From contig NZ_SMFY01000002.1 of assembly GCF_004339465.1 (NCBI RefSeq), forward strand, positions 124,001 through 188,000: 64,000 nt of DNA. Reading direction: 5' to 3'. Shown one piece after another: positions 7,790 through 16,936 of the stretch. The position numbers and the translations under genes are program-made. This DNA comes from Ancylobacter aquaticus (GTDB lineage: Bacteria > Pseudomonadota > Alphaproteobacteria > Rhizobiales > Xanthobacteraceae). The notes beneath the pieces were generated by a model. It was not told the origin of the DNA. It did not search any database and was given only the letters and a program-made list of their open reading frames with translations. The stretch's first letter is position 1. The number at the start of each line of letters is the position of its first letter.

Positions 7790-9298
7790 TCAGCCGAGGT
7801 CGAGGCAGACATATTTCAGGTCGGTGAAGGCTTCGAGGCCGTGGCGGGAGCCTTCGCGGCCGAGGCCGGACTGCTTCATCCCGCCGAAGGGGATCGGCGC
7901 GCCGGTGATCTTGACGCGGTTGATCGCCACCATGCCGTACTCCAGCGCCTGCGCCATCCGCGCCGCGCGGGCGCCATCGCGGGTGACGACATAGGCGACG
8001 AGCCCATATTCGGTGGCGTTGGCGCGGGCGATCACCTCCTGCTCCGTGTCGAAAGGGGCGAGGGCGGCGACGGGGGCGAAGGTCTCCTCGCGCATGATCA
8101 GCGCCTCTTCCGGCACGTCGGCGAGCACGGTGGGAGCAAGGAATAGCGGGCCGGGCATCGCGCGCTCCGGGGTCAGGCGCCGGGCACCGTGCGCCAGCGC
8201 GTCGTCGATCTGCGCCTGCGCCTTGGCCACGGCCTGCGCGTGCATCAGCGGGCCGATCTCGGTGCCCTCGTCGAGCCCATGGCCGACGCGCAGCCGCGTG
8301 ACACGCTCAGCGAAGGCGGCGCAGAAGCGGGGATAAAGTGCGCGCTGGACATAGATCCGGTTAGCGGCGAGGCAGTCTTGTCCCGACGTGGCGAACTTGG
8401 CGTCGATGGCGATGTCCACCGCACGGTCGAGGTCAGCATCGTCGAACACGATCAGCGGCGCGTGACCGCCAAGTTCCATGACGACGCGCTTCATGCTGGT
8501 GGCCGCGTTCCGGGCGACCATGCGACCGACCTCGGTGGAGCCGGTGAAGCTCACCGCGCGCACCCGCACATCGGCGCAGAACGTTTCGGCGATCGGCGCG
8601 GGTTCGCCGGTGACGACGTTGAACACGCCGGCGGGAAAGCTGGCACGTTCCGCCAGTTCCGCCAGCGCGAGCGCAGAGAGCGGCGTGTGGGAGGAGGGAT
8701 GCGCGACAAGGGTGCAGCCGGCCGCCAGCGCCGCCGCCGCCTTGCGCGTCAGCATGGCGGAAGGGAAGTTCCACGGCGTCAGCAAGGCCGCGACACCAAC
8801 CGGCTCGCGGCTGACCGACATCTGCGCGCCGGGGAGGTGGCTGGTCACGCCCTCCACATTCACCCGCAGCGCCTCCTCCGCGTAATAGGCGATGAAGGAG
8901 GCGGCATAGGCGATCTCGCCGCGCGATTCTGCCAGCGGCTTGCCCTGCTCGATCGTCATCAGCAAAGCGAGGTCCTCAGTGGCCTCCAGCATCAGCATGT
9001 GCCAACGGCGCAGGATGCCGGCGCGCTCCTGCGGACGACGCGATTTCCACGAGGGAAAGGCGCGATGGGCGGCGTCCACCGCCCGCGTCGCCGCTTCCGC
9101 GCCGAGGGCGGCAACCTCCGCCACCGGCGTGCCGTCTGCGGGGTCATTGACGGAGAAGGTCCGCCCGTCGGCGGCACCCGTCCATTTGCCGTCGACATAG
9201 GACAGGGTGCGCAGAAGCCGCGGATCGGACAGGCGCGACAAGCCGGGGTGGCCGGCGGGATCGCCGGCCAGACGTTCGGTGCGGGCAGGCGCGGTCAT
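7790..9298 (-). CDS. doeC: NAD(P)-dependent semialdehyde dehydrogenase, probable aspartate-semialdehyde dehydrogenase DoeC
   Basis: A 502-aa aldehyde dehydrogenase resembling succinate-semialdehyde dehydrogenases. Asn177 in TPWNFPS, Glu275 in MELGGHAP and Cys309 in SGQDC are the catalytic residues. FTGSTEVGR near 251 is the nucleotide-fold glycine motif. In ectoine breakdown it should oxidise aspartate semialdehyde to aspartate. The cofactor-ribose lysine of the usual KPAxxTP motif is His200 (VAHPSSHTP), a rare change. GAGGAG lies upstream of the ATG. It stands between ehuA (131 bp gap) and doeD. Confidence 0.85.
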   Translation of the reverse strand: MTAPARTERLAGDPAGHPGLSRLSDPRLLRTLSYVDGKWTGAADGRTFSVNDPADGTPVAEVAALGAEAATRAVDAAHRAFPSWKSRRPQERAGILRRWHMLMLEATEDLALLMTIEQGKPLAESRGEIAYAASFIAYYAEEALRVNVEGVTSHLPGAQMSVSREPVGVAALLTPWNFPSAMLTRKAAAALAAGCTLVAHPSSHTPLSALALAELAERASFPAGVFNVVTGEPAPIAETFCADVRVRAVSFTGSTEVGRMVARNAATSMKRVVMELGGHAPLIVFDDADLDRAVDIAIDAKFATSGQDCLAANRIYVQRALYPRFCAAFAERVTRLRVGHGLDEGTEIGPLMHAQAVAKAQAQIDDALAHGARRLTPERAMPGPLFLAPTVLADVPEEALIMREETFAPVAALAPFDTEQEVIARANATEYGLVAYVVTRDGARAARMAQALEYGMVAINRVKITGAPIPFGGMKQSGLGREGSRHGLEAFTDLKYVCLDLG

Positions 9299-9428
9299 GA
9301 CGGCTCCTCTGTCAACGCGACAAGCCTAGGCGCGCGGCTGCCGACAGGGTTTCCGAAGAAAGGAAGGCTCACCGAAAGGACACCGGAACCTGGCCGTTCC
9401 GCCGAAGAAATCTCGGCGGCCATATCCA

Positions 9429-10208
9429 CTAGCCCAGCACGGAGGCGAGGAACTCGCAGGTGCGCGGATGGCTGGGGGCAGTAAAGATCGCCTCCGGGCT
9501 GCCCTGCTCGCAGATGCGCCCCTTGTCGAAGAAGCATACGCGATCCGAGACTTCGCGGGCAAAGCGCATCTCGTGCGTCACCAGCAGCATGGTCAGGTCA
9601 TGCTCATGGGCGAGATCGCGGATCACCGCCAGCACCTCGCCGACCAGTTGCGGGTCGAGCGCCGAGGTCGGCTCGTCGAACAGCAGCACACGCGGGCGCA
9701 TGGCCAGCGCGCGGGCGATGGCAACGCGCTGCTGCTGGCCGCCGGAGAGCTGGGAGGGGAAGTGATCCTTCTTGTCCACCAGCCCCACCAGCGCCAGCAG
9801 GTCGAGCGCCCGCGCCTCGGCCTCAGCCCGCGAAAGGCCCAGCACCCGTACCGGCGCCTCCGCCACATTGCGCATCACGCTCATATGCGGAAACAGGTTG
9901 AAGCTCTGAAACACCATGCCGACATGGCTGCGAATGTCGCGCAGATGCCGCTCCGACGCCTTGAACGGGCCGGTGCCAGCCGGCTCCTGATAGTCCATCC
10001 CGGCCAGGGTCAGCCTTCCCTCCTGGAAGGGCTCCAGCGTCATCAGGATGCGCAGCACGGTGGATTTTCCCGAGCCGGACGGGCCGATGAGCGTGACCTT
10101 CTCGCCCGGCGCGACCTCGAAATTGAAGTCGTCGAGCACGGTGAGCGCGCCGAAGCGCTTGGTCACGCCGGCGAACTGGATCAGCGGCGGCGTCGCGTTC
10201 TCGGTCAT
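9429..10208 (-). CDS. ehuA: Ectoine/hydroxyectoine ABC transporter ATP-binding protein EhuA
   Basis: A 259-aa ATPase with Walker [11 protein letters not shown]-loop [11 protein letters not shown], signature [15 protein letters not shown], Walker [12 protein letters not shown] and switch His in LVTHEMRFA. The correct start is the ATG at 10208, overlapping the ehuD stop; the open frame continues upstream only as an out-of-frame reading of ehuD. It energises the EhuCD membrane channel for ectoine import. Its assignment to Ehu rests on adjacent ehuB/C/D and the ectoine catabolic genes on both sides. Confidence 0.88.
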   Translation of the reverse strand: MTENATPPLIQFAGVTKRFGALTVLDDFNFEVAPGEKVTLIGPSGSGKSTVLRILMTLEPFQEGRLTLAGMDYQEPAGTGPFKASERHLRDIRSHVGMVFQSFNLFPHMSVMRNVAEAPVRVLGLSRAEAEARALDLLALVGLVDKKDHFPSQLSGGQQQRVAIARALAMRPRVLLFDEPTSALDPQLVGEVLAVIRDLAHEHDLTMLLVTHEMRFAREVSDRVCFFDKGRICEQGSPEAIFTAPSHPRTCEFLASVLG

Positions 10209-10897
10209 CGCAGCGGAATCCCTGCCTTGGGAAGCACCTTCTGCAGCCGGTGCAGGCCGGCGGAGCAGACGAGCGTCAGGATGAGGAAGATCACGCCGAC
10301 CATGGTCAGCGGAACCAGATATTCGAAGGTGCGCTCGCCGATCATGTTGGCCAGCGCCATCATGTCGAGCACGGTGATGACGGAGAGCACGGGCGTCTCC
10401 TTGATCATGGCGACCATGTAATTGCCCATGGCCGGCAGGATGCGCGGCACGATCTGCGGCACCACGATGTCGCGATAGGTCTGCATCCGCGTGAGGTTCA
10501 GCGCAGTGGCCGCCTCCCACTGGCCGCGCGGCACCGCCTCGATGCCGCCGCGATAGACTTCGGAGGTGTAGGCCGAATATTGCAGGCCCAGCGCCAGCGC
10601 CCCGGTGAGGAAGGCGGGCAGGGTGAGCCCGTATTCGGGCAGCACGTAGTAGAGAAAGAACAGCTGCACCAGCAACGGCGTGTCGCGCAGGAACTCGACC
10701 ACGCATGCCGTTGTCCAGGAGACGCTGCGGAAGCGGCTGCGGCGCAGCATGGCGAAGACGAGGCCCAGCACCAGCGCGATGGCAAAGCCGGCGGCTGCCG
10801 CCTTCAGCGTCACGGTGAGGCCGATGAGGATGATGGGCAGGATCGACCACGCATAGGCGAGCGGTGTCGCGGTGTCCCAAGTGTAGCCGTACATCAT
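10205..10897 (-). CDS. ehuD: Ectoine/hydroxyectoine ABC transporter permease EhuD
   Basis: A 230-aa polar amino acid-type permease with about five hydrophobic segments. [16 protein letters not shown] near residue 69 and the coupling-loop [19 protein letters not shown] near 125 are diagnostic. It overlaps ehuA by 4 bp and starts 10 bp after the ehuC stop. Together with EhuC it forms the transmembrane path of the osmoprotectant importer in the inner membrane. Confidence 0.87.
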   Translation of the reverse strand: MMYGYTWDTATPLAYAWSILPIILIGLTVTLKAAAAGFAIALVLGLVFAMLRRSRFRSVSWTTACVVEFLRDTPLLVQLFFLYYVLPEYGLTLPAFLTGALALGLQYSAYTSEVYRGGIEAVPRGQWEAATALNLTRMQTYRDIVVPQIVPRILPAMGNYMVAMIKETPVLSVITVLDMMALANMIGERTFEYLVPLTMVGVIFLILTLVCSAGLHRLQKVLPKAGIPLR

Positions 10898-10907
10898 GCC
10901 GGGGCCC

Positions 10908-11573
10908 TCACGAATGCGCCGCGCGCGGGAAGGCCGCGCCGCGCCGCGCCCAGCGCTCGATCAGCCGCATCACCAGCATCAGCACCAGCGACATGGCGAA
11001 ATAGCCCACCAGCGTCAGGCTGTAGACACCGGCGCTGTCGAGGGTGAGGTTGCGGATCGACTGGGCGCGGAAGGTGAGGTCGGCAATCGAGATCAGCGAG
11101 ACCAGCGACGACAGCTTCAGCGTCTCAATGGCGAGATTGCCGAAGGCCGGCAGCATCTCGATGATCGCCTGTGGCAGGGTGACGTGGATGAGCGTGTGCA
11201 TCCGCCCGAAATTCAGCGCCCGCGCCGCCTCAAACTGCTGCACCGAGACCGAGGCGAGCGCGCCGCGCACGATTTCCGAGCCATAGGCGCCCACATGCAG
11301 GGCGAGCACGAGAATGCCGGTCGCCACCGGCTCGAAGCTGATGCCGATGAGCGGCAGGGCGTAATAGAACCAGAACAACTGCACCAGCAGCGAGGTGCCT
11401 CGAAACAGCTCCGTGTAGCACAGCGCCAGCGTGGAGACGGCGCGCCCGCCCTCGACCCGGGCGATGCCGGCCACGAAGGCGAGAACCGCCCCGACCGCGA
11501 TTGCCGCCAGCGTGATCCACGCGGTGACGAGCGCGCCCTGCGCCAGCGAGGGCAGATAGGAAACCCACTGCAT
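10908..11573 (-). CDS. ehuC: Ectoine/hydroxyectoine ABC transporter permease EhuC
   Basis: A 221-aa permease of the HisM/HisQ family. ELFRGTSLLVQLFWFYYALP near residue 55 is the conserved region and the EAA-like loop reads QFEAARALNFGRMHTLIHV. Its C-terminus is basic (Arg-Arg-Gly-Ala and similar), consistent with a cytoplasmic end. It lies between ehuB (upstream, 90-bp gap containing a hairpin) and ehuD. Confidence 0.87.
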   Translation of the reverse strand: MQWVSYLPSLAQGALVTAWITLAAIAVGAVLAFVAGIARVEGGRAVSTLALCYTELFRGTSLLVQLFWFYYALPLIGISFEPVATGILVLALHVGAYGSEIVRGALASVSVQQFEAARALNFGRMHTLIHVTLPQAIIEMLPAFGNLAIETLKLSSLVSLISIADLTFRAQSIRNLTLDSAGVYSLTLVGYFAMSLVLMLVMRLIERWARRGAAFPRAAHS

Positions 11574-11609
11574 CGTCAGCTCCCGGTGTGAGCGCCGATA
11601 AAAGGCGAG

Positions 11610-11641
11610 CCCTCCGCCGGGGCGCTGCCGCCGACGGAGGG
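11610..11641 (-). promoter_or_regulatory. Candidate intercistronic hairpin downstream of ehuB
   Basis: A 7-bp inverted repeat (CCCTCCG / CGGAGGG) with a GC-rich loop lies in the 90-bp gap between ehuB and ehuC. Its position just behind a binding-protein gene matches the hairpin at 4080 and suggests a role in differential mRNA stability. The stem is short, so this is tentative. Confidence 0.35.
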
Positions 11642-11663
11642 ATATGTTCCGGTCAACGCGGCA

Positions 11664-12515
11664 TTACTTGCCGGCGCAGAGGTCGGCTACCTTACGATCC
11701 GCCGCTGCCTTGATGCTCTCCGGGGAGAGGCCGTAGGTGGCGAGGATCTTCTTGTACTCGTCGGTGGTGCGGAACTCGACCAGAGCGGCATTGAACGCGC
11801 CATAGAGTTCCTTGTCTTCGGGGCGGAAGGCGAAGCCGCCAAAGTTGCGCACCGGCTTGCCGTCCACTACCGGGTCGGTGAAGGGCGCAACCTGCTCGAC
11901 GCCGTCCTGCCCCTTGGCGAGCGAGGCCACCGTGAGCTCGGTCGCGGCATAGGCGTCGGCACGGTTCCGCACGGTGGCGAGCGCGTCGGCATTGGCGGTG
12001 ATGAAGATCACCTGGTCGTCCTTCACGCCGACCGCGCGCAGGAAGTCGATATTATTGGCGCCGGAAACCACCGCCACCTTCAGTGACGGATCCTTGGCGA
12101 TGTCGGCATAGGTGGTGAGCTTCTTGGGGTTGCCCGTCTTCACCAGCAGACCCTCGCCATAGGAGGAGTTCGGCTCGGTGAAGGCCACCTGCTTGCAGCG
12201 CTCGGGCGAGATGTTCTGCTCGGCGGCGACGAAATCGTAGCGCTTGGCCTTGAGGCCGGGGATGAGCGTGCCGAACGGCGTCACCGACCAGGTGACGTCG
12301 GTGATGCCCATCTTCTTGAGCACGGCATTGGCGACGTCCGGACCGATGCCGGCCGAGGTGCCGTCGTCCTTCATGTAGGAATAGGGCACCTCATTGGCGG
12401 TGGCGGCGCGGATATAGCCCTGGTCCTTCACATCCTGAAGCGTCGTGGCGCCGGCGACCGAAACGGCACCGGCGAGGGCGAGGGCTGAAAGCCCGGCAAT
12501 CTTGATGAACGACAT
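11664..12515 (-). CDS. ehuB: Ectoine/hydroxyectoine ABC transporter substrate-binding protein EhuB
   Basis: A 283-aa periplasmic protein with a signal peptide of about 23 residues (Met-Ser-Phe-Ile-Lys then a hydrophobic core, Ala-Gly-Ala end). The mature part is a family 3 binding protein with GYIRAATANEVPYSY near the N-terminus, FVAAEQNISPERCKQVAFTE and a C-terminal FAFRPEDKELYGAFNAAL, all typical of EhuB. AGAGGAGATAGAC immediately precedes the ATG at 12515, which decides the start over an upstream ATG at 12599. It delivers ectoine and hydroxyectoine to EhuACD. It follows doeB by about 100 bp. Confidence 0.9.
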   Translation of the reverse strand: MSFIKIAGLSALALAGAVSVAGATTLQDVKDQGYIRAATANEVPYSYMKDDGTSAGIGPDVANAVLKKMGITDVTWSVTPFGTLIPGLKAKRYDFVAAEQNISPERCKQVAFTEPNSSYGEGLLVKTGNPKKLTTYADIAKDPSLKVAVVSGANNIDFLRAVGVKDDQVIFITANADALATVRNRADAYAATELTVASLAKGQDGVEQVAPFTDPVVDGKPVRNFGGFAFRPEDKELYGAFNAALVEFRTTDEYKKILATYGLSPESIKAAADRKVADLCAGK

Positions 12516-12613
12516 GTCTATCTCCTCTGGTCGATCTGTCTGGGGTCCGATGTTTCGGAGGTCGGCGCCGTGTTCCGGCGCCCGTGTTGGGCCGCGCATG
12601 CGGCCGGGATGGT

Positions 12614-13624
12614 TTAGGCGTCCGTCACCACGGCGAGGACGGAAAGGCAGTCGCCGGCCTTGATCAGGCCGGGCACATGGCGGGCGGCGAGAACGCCGTC
12701 CATCGCCGCGCGGTATTCGGCCGGTGCCTCACCGGTGCGCCCGATGGGGTAGACCCGGGCGATGATGTCGCCGGCGCGCACCGTTGATCCGAGGTCGAGC
12801 GCGAAGGCGATCAGCCCGTCATCCCCGGCGAAGGCGAAGCAATCGGCGGAGGGCATGTCGAGCCAGCGTGTGGGGGAGGCTTCTGGTTCCCCCTTCAGGA
12901 TGCCGGCATGCCGCAGCAGGTTGGTCGTGCCGCGCCGGGCGATGCCGATGCTGGTCGCGCTCGCCGTGCCGCCGCCGCCGAGTTCTGTGGTGACGAACAC
13001 TTTGCCCATCTCCTCGACGGTGGTGTCGAGCATGCCGACGGCGTCGATTTCAAGCATCCGCATGGAATAGGGGGCGGCGAAGGCGGCCACCGCCGCGAAG
13101 CAGGCCTCTTCCTGCGCCTTGTCCGGCAGGGCGTGGGCAGCGGCGTAGGGCAGGAAGTCCAGCGTCTTGCCGCCGGAATGGAAGTCCAGCACGATATCGG
13201 CCAGTGGCACGAGGTGCCGGGTGACGAAATCGGCGATCTTCTCCGTCACCGTGCCGTCCGGACGGCCGGGAAAGCTGCGGTTGAGATTGCCCCGGTCGAT
13301 GGGCGAGGTGCGGGTGCCCGCCCGGAAGGCGGGATAGTTCAGTGCCGGCACGATGATGACGCGGCCGCTCACATCCTCCGGCTTGAGCGTGCGCGCCAGC
13401 TCGAACAGCGCTGCCGGGCCCTCATACTCGTCGCCATGGTTGGCGCCGGTGAGCAGCGCGGTCGGCCCTTCGCCATTGGCTATGACGCAGACCGGGATCA
13501 TCACCGAGCCCCAGGCGCTGTCGTCGCGGCTGTAGGGCAGGCGCAAATGGCCGTGCTGCGCCCCTTTTGCGGCGAAATCGACCGTGGGCGTGACCGGGGA
13601 GGGGCGGGGGGAGGCGGTGAGCAT
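12614..13624 (-). CDS. doeB: N-acetyl-L-2,4-diaminobutyrate deacetylase DoeB (EutE)
   Basis: A 336-aa zinc-dependent deacylase of the AstE/succinylglutamate desuccinylase type. GANHGDEYEGP near residue 61 supplies zinc-binding His and Glu, and LDFHSGGKT near 143 the second His. NLNRSFPGRPDGT is a substrate-binding stretch seen in this family. It removes the acetyl group from N-alpha-acetyl-diaminobutyrate produced by DoeA. It begins 5 bp after the doeA stop, consistent with coupled translation of consecutive enzymes. Confidence 0.9.
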   Translation of the reverse strand: MLTASPRPSPVTPTVDFAAKGAQHGHLRLPYSRDDSAWGSVMIPVCVIANGEGPTALLTGANHGDEYEGPAALFELARTLKPEDVSGRVIIVPALNYPAFRAGTRTSPIDRGNLNRSFPGRPDGTVTEKIADFVTRHLVPLADIVLDFHSGGKTLDFLPYAAAHALPDKAQEEACFAAVAAFAAPYSMRMLEIDAVGMLDTTVEEMGKVFVTTELGGGGTASATSIGIARRGTTNLLRHAGILKGEPEASPTRWLDMPSADCFAFAGDDGLIAFALDLGSTVRAGDIIARVYPIGRTGEAPAEYRAAMDGVLAARHVPGLIKAGDCLSVLAVVTDA

Positions 13625-13629
13625 TCCCG

Positions 13630-14808
13630 TCAGCCCTTAACGAACAGTTGGCGCGGCACGTTGGACAGGCATTCATGGCCGGTCCCGGTGATCGCGATGC
13701 TCTCGGTGATCTCCAGCCCCATGTCTTCCAGCCACAGGCCGGTCATGAAGTGGAAGGTCATGCCGGGCTTCAGCTCGGTGCGGTCGCCGGGGCGCAGGCT
13801 CATGGTGCGCTCGCCCCAGTCCGGGGGATAGCTCAGCCCAATGGGATAGCCGGTACGGTTGTCCTTGATGATCCCGTACTTCTTCAGCACCGCGAAGAAG
13901 GCGTTGGCGATGTCCTCGCAGCTGTTGCCGGGCTTTGCGGCGGCAAGGCCGGCTTCCATGCCCTCAAGCGTCGCCTTCTCGGCGTCGAGGAACGCCTGTG
14001 TCGGCGTGCCGAGGAAGACGGTGCGCGAGAGCGGGCAGTGATAGCGCCTGTAGGCACCGGCGATCTCGAAGAATGTGCCTTCCCCGACGCGCATGGGCTT
14101 GTCGTCCCAGGTCAGATGCGGGGCGGAGGCGTCGGCCCCCGACGGCAGCAGCGGCACGATGGCGGGATAGTCGCCACCGAATTCGGCGGTGCCGCGAATG
14201 CCGGCATCGTAGATCTCCGCCACGAGGTCGCATTTGCGCATGCCGGGCTCGATCACTTCGACGATGCGCTTGTGCATCAATTCGACGATGCGACCGGCCT
14301 TGCGCATATAGTCCAGCTCGGTCGCGCTCTTGACCGCGCGCTGCCAGTTCACCAAGCCGCCGGAATCCTTGAAGCGGGCGTTCGGCAGGTGGGTCGTCAG
14401 CGAGGCGAAGGCGGCGGCGGTGAAGTAGTAATTGTCCATCTCCACCGCGATGGAGCCCTTGTCCCAGCCCCGATCCGCGATGATCTGCGACAGGAGGTCC
14501 ATCGGGTGGCGTTCCGCCGACTGCACATAGTGGTCGGGGTAGCCGATGATGTTGTCGTGGGCGAGATAGGCCGTGCGCCGCGCGCCATTGGCGTCCTGCT
14601 TGCGGCCGTACCACACTGGCTCGCCCGTGGGTGGCACCAGCACGCACTGGTGGACATAGAACGACCAGCCATCATAGCCGGTGAGCCAGTGCATGTTGGA
14701 GGGGTCGGTGACGACCAGCAGGTCGATGCCGGCCGTCTCCATCGCCGCCCGCGTCTTGGCGAGGCGCTCGGCATATTCCTCGCGGGAGAAATTCAGGGTA
14801 ACGGTCAC
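13630..14808 (-). CDS. doeA: Ectoine hydrolase DoeA (EutD), M24/creatinase fold
   Basis: A 392-aa protein with an N-terminal creatinase-like domain (about 1-160, including WLTGYDGWSFYVHQ) and a C-terminal pita-bread M24 domain (about 165-385). It opens the ectoine ring to N-acetyl-diaminobutyrate. IGLSYPPDWGERTMSL and TFHFMTGLWLEDMG near the C-terminus are typical of EutD/DoeA. Its start overlaps the eutC stop by 4 bp. General Xaa-Pro peptidase is the alternative from fold alone, but operon context makes ectoine hydrolase far more likely. Confidence 0.92.
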   Translation of the reverse strand: MTVTLNFSREEYAERLAKTRAAMETAGIDLLVVTDPSNMHWLTGYDGWSFYVHQCVLVPPTGEPVWYGRKQDANGARRTAYLAHDNIIGYPDHYVQSAERHPMDLLSQIIADRGWDKGSIAVEMDNYYFTAAAFASLTTHLPNARFKDSGGLVNWQRAVKSATELDYMRKAGRIVELMHKRIVEVIEPGMRKCDLVAEIYDAGIRGTAEFGGDYPAIVPLLPSGADASAPHLTWDDKPMRVGEGTFFEIAGAYRRYHCPLSRTVFLGTPTQAFLDAEKATLEGMEAGLAAAKPGNSCEDIANAFFAVLKKYGIIKDNRTGYPIGLSYPPDWGERTMSLRPGDRTELKPGMTFHFMTGLWLEDMGLEITESIAITGTGHECLSNVPRQLFVKG

Positions 14809-15818
14809 GCGGTTTCTCCGGCTGCGGCCTTGGTGTCGATGGGGCGCCCCGCCTTCGCGCTGCGGGCGCGGGCGAAAGCGAGATTGGCGATGGCGGTGTC
14901 CTGCACGCCGGTGCCGGTGAGGTCGGCCAGCGTGATCGCGTCGGCGCGGGTCCGGCCCGGCGCGGTGCCGGCGATGACTTCGCCCAGCTCGGCGAAGGTG
15001 GCGTCTTCGGCGACGAGGCCGGCGCGGATGGCGTGGTGCAGTTCGCCGAGGCGGCGCGTCTGGCTCAGCCGGTCGGCGATGTAGGTGACGCGGGCGAACG
15101 CTTCCGGGTCGATCTCGTTCTTGTGCTCGCTGTCCGCGCCCATGGCGGTGACGTGCTGGCCGGGCTCCAGCCAGTCCGCCTTCAGGATGGGACGCTCGGA
15201 GGGAGTCGTGGTGACAACGATGTCGGCACCGCGCACGGCCTGCTCGGGATCGGCGATGACAACGACGGGAAGGCCGAGGCGTGTTGCGAGGTCGCGGGCG
15301 GTTGCAACCGCCTTGGCGGCATCGCGGGCCCAGATCCGGGCCTCGCGGATCGGCCGCACCAAGGTGAGCGCTTCCAGCTGCAGCCGCGCCTGCATGCCGG
15401 CGCCGAGGATCGCCGCCACACCCGAGTCGGGGCGGGACAGGTGCCGGGCGGCGACGGCGCCGGCCGCGGCGGTGCGCACATCGGTGAGGTAGCCATTGTC
15501 GAGGAGCAGCGCCTCGACGAGGCCGGTCTTCGTGCTGAACAGGATCATCAGCCCGTTGAGGCTGGGCAGGCCGAGCAGCGGATTGTCGAAGAAGCCGGGG
15601 CTAACCTTGATCGCGAAGCCGTCCAGCCCGGGGACATAGGCGGTCTTCACATCGACCTCGCCACGATGCTCGGGGATGTCGAGCCGCAGGATCGGCGGCA
15701 TGGCGACCGGCTTGGTCGCGAGCGCGGCAAAGGCGGCCTCGACGCAGTCGACAGCGCTGGCGTCGAGCCGGACGACGGGGCGCAAATCGGCCTCGGTGAG
15801 GACAAGCATTTCGCTCAT
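14805..15818 (-). CDS. eutC: Ectoine utilisation protein EutC (ornithine cyclodeaminase family)
   Basis: A 337-aa member of the ornithine cyclodeaminase/mu-crystallin family. The Rossmann motif AILGAGMQARLQLEAL near residue 134 binds NAD(P). The family-typical RTAAAGAVAARHL lies just before it. EutC is found with EutB in hydroxyectoine utilisation clusters, where the pair is thought to act on hydroxyectoine-derived intermediates; the exact reaction is not established. It overlaps both neighbours by 4 bp. Confidence 0.85.
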   Translation of the reverse strand: MSEMLVLTEADLRPVVRLDASAVDCVEAAFAALATKPVAMPPILRLDIPEHRGEVDVKTAYVPGLDGFAIKVSPGFFDNPLLGLPSLNGLMILFSTKTGLVEALLLDNGYLTDVRTAAAGAVAARHLSRPDSGVAAILGAGMQARLQLEALTLVRPIREARIWARDAAKAVATARDLATRLGLPVVVIADPEQAVRGADIVVTTTPSERPILKADWLEPGQHVTAMGADSEHKNEIDPEAFARVTYIADRLSQTRRLGELHHAIRAGLVAEDATFAELGEVIAGTAPGRTRADAITLADLTGTGVQDTAIANLAFARARSAKAGRPIDTKAAAGETA

Positions 15819-16831
15819 GCGAAGTCTCCCTTGACGATGCGCCGATGCACGGTCGGGTCGATATTGCCGCCCGAGACGATGAGTGCGGTCGGGCCGTCGG
15901 CGTGTACCTTGCCGGCGAGCAGCGCAGCGATGCCGACCGCGCCGGCGCCCTCGACCGTCTCGCCCTCTTCCATCGCGGCGTGGCGGATGCCGGCAGCGAT
16001 TTCGTCGTCGGTGAGCAGCACGACCTCATCGAGCAACGCGCGGCAGAGCGGGAAGGTGTAGCGATTGGACAGGCCGATGCCGCCGCCAAGCGAATCCGCC
16101 AGCGTCTCCTCCTCCGTCACATCGACGGGCCGGCCCGCTTTGAGCGAGGCCGCCATGGCGGCGCCGCGCTCCATCGACACGCCGATCACGCGCACATCGG
16201 GGCGCAACGTCTTCACAGCGAGAGCAATGCCGCCGGCAAGCCCCCCGCCCGACAGCGGGATCAGCACGAGGGCGAGCGCGGGCAGGTCCTCAATGAGTTC
16301 AAGGCCGATCGTGCCCTGGCCGGCGATCACGTCGGGATGGTCGAAGGGCGGGATGGCGGTGAGGCCGCGCCCGGCCACGAGCCGCTCCACCTCGGCCTGC
16401 GCGTCGTCCTGCGAGCGGCCGACGATCCGCACCTCGGCGCCGAGCGCGCGAACCGCCTCGACCTTGTTGAGCGGCACGAGGGCGGACATGCACACGACCG
16501 CCGGCACGCCCGCCTCGCGGGCCGCATAGGCCAGCGCCCGGCCGTGATTGCCGGTGGAGGCGGTGACGAGGCCGCGCCGCCGCGCCGGCTCATCGAGCGC
16601 CAGCACGGCGTTCATCGCCCCACGCAGCTTGAAGGCGCCGACCGGCTGCCGGGTTTCCAGCTTGAGATGCACGGGGTGGCCGCAGCGTTCCGTCAGGTTA
16701 AGCGAGGCGACCAGCGGCGCGCGCTCCACCCGCCCGGCAATGCGACCGGCCGCAGCCGTGACGCTTGCGAACGCGACCGGAAGATCAGCCACGGCGGCAC
16801 GGATGGAAGCGGCGTCGGCGAGATCCGGCAT
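15815..16831 (-). CDS. eutB: Hydroxyectoine utilisation dehydratase EutB (threonine dehydratase-like PLP enzyme)
   Basis: A 338-aa fold type II PLP enzyme similar to threonine/serine dehydratases. The Schiff-base Lys lies in PVGAFKLRGAMNA near residue 60, STGNHGRALAYAA is the phosphate/substrate loop and SGGGLAGG binds the cofactor phosphate. The ATG at 16831 has AGAGGGGA about 10 nt upstream; an ATG at 16870 would add 13 atypical residues. It is the first catabolic gene after enuR, with a 105-bp AT-rich gap that probably carries a promoter. EutA, its usual partner, is not encoded in the window. Confidence 0.85.
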   Translation of the reverse strand: MPDLADAASIRAAVADLPVAFASVTAAAGRIAGRVERAPLVASLNLTERCGHPVHLKLETRQPVGAFKLRGAMNAVLALDEPARRRGLVTASTGNHGRALAYAAREAGVPAVVCMSALVPLNKVEAVRALGAEVRIVGRSQDDAQAEVERLVAGRGLTAIPPFDHPDVIAGQGTIGLELIEDLPALALVLIPLSGGGLAGGIALAVKTLRPDVRVIGVSMERGAAMAASLKAGRPVDVTEEETLADSLGGGIGLSNRYTFPLCRALLDEVVLLTDDEIAAGIRHAAMEEGETVEGAGAVGIAALLAGKVHADGPTALIVSGGNIDPTVHRRIVKGDFA

Positions 16832-16874
16832 GAGCTGATGTCCCCTCTGACTTGTGATGGTGTGAGGCATCAGA

Positions 16875-16912
16875 AATCATGTCAATTATTATATTGTAAT
16901 GATCCAATGACG
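16875..16912 (-). promoter_or_regulatory. AT-rich promoter/operator region upstream of eutB
   Basis: The gap between enuR and eutB contains a conspicuous AT-rich stretch in otherwise GC-rich DNA, including a TATAAT on the minus strand and a partial inverted repeat around GATCATTACAATATAAT. It is the best visible place for an EnuR-controlled promoter of the ectoine operon. No precise -35/-10 pair can be assigned. Confidence 0.35.
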
Positions 16913-16936
16913 GCGCATCTGCGCGCGGCGGTGCGT

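Noticed and set aside
10209-10880. N-terminal extension of ehuA giving a 483-codon frame
   Set aside because: The extension is an alternative-frame reading of ehuD. The ATG at 10208 overlapping the ehuD stop gives a standard-length ATPase.
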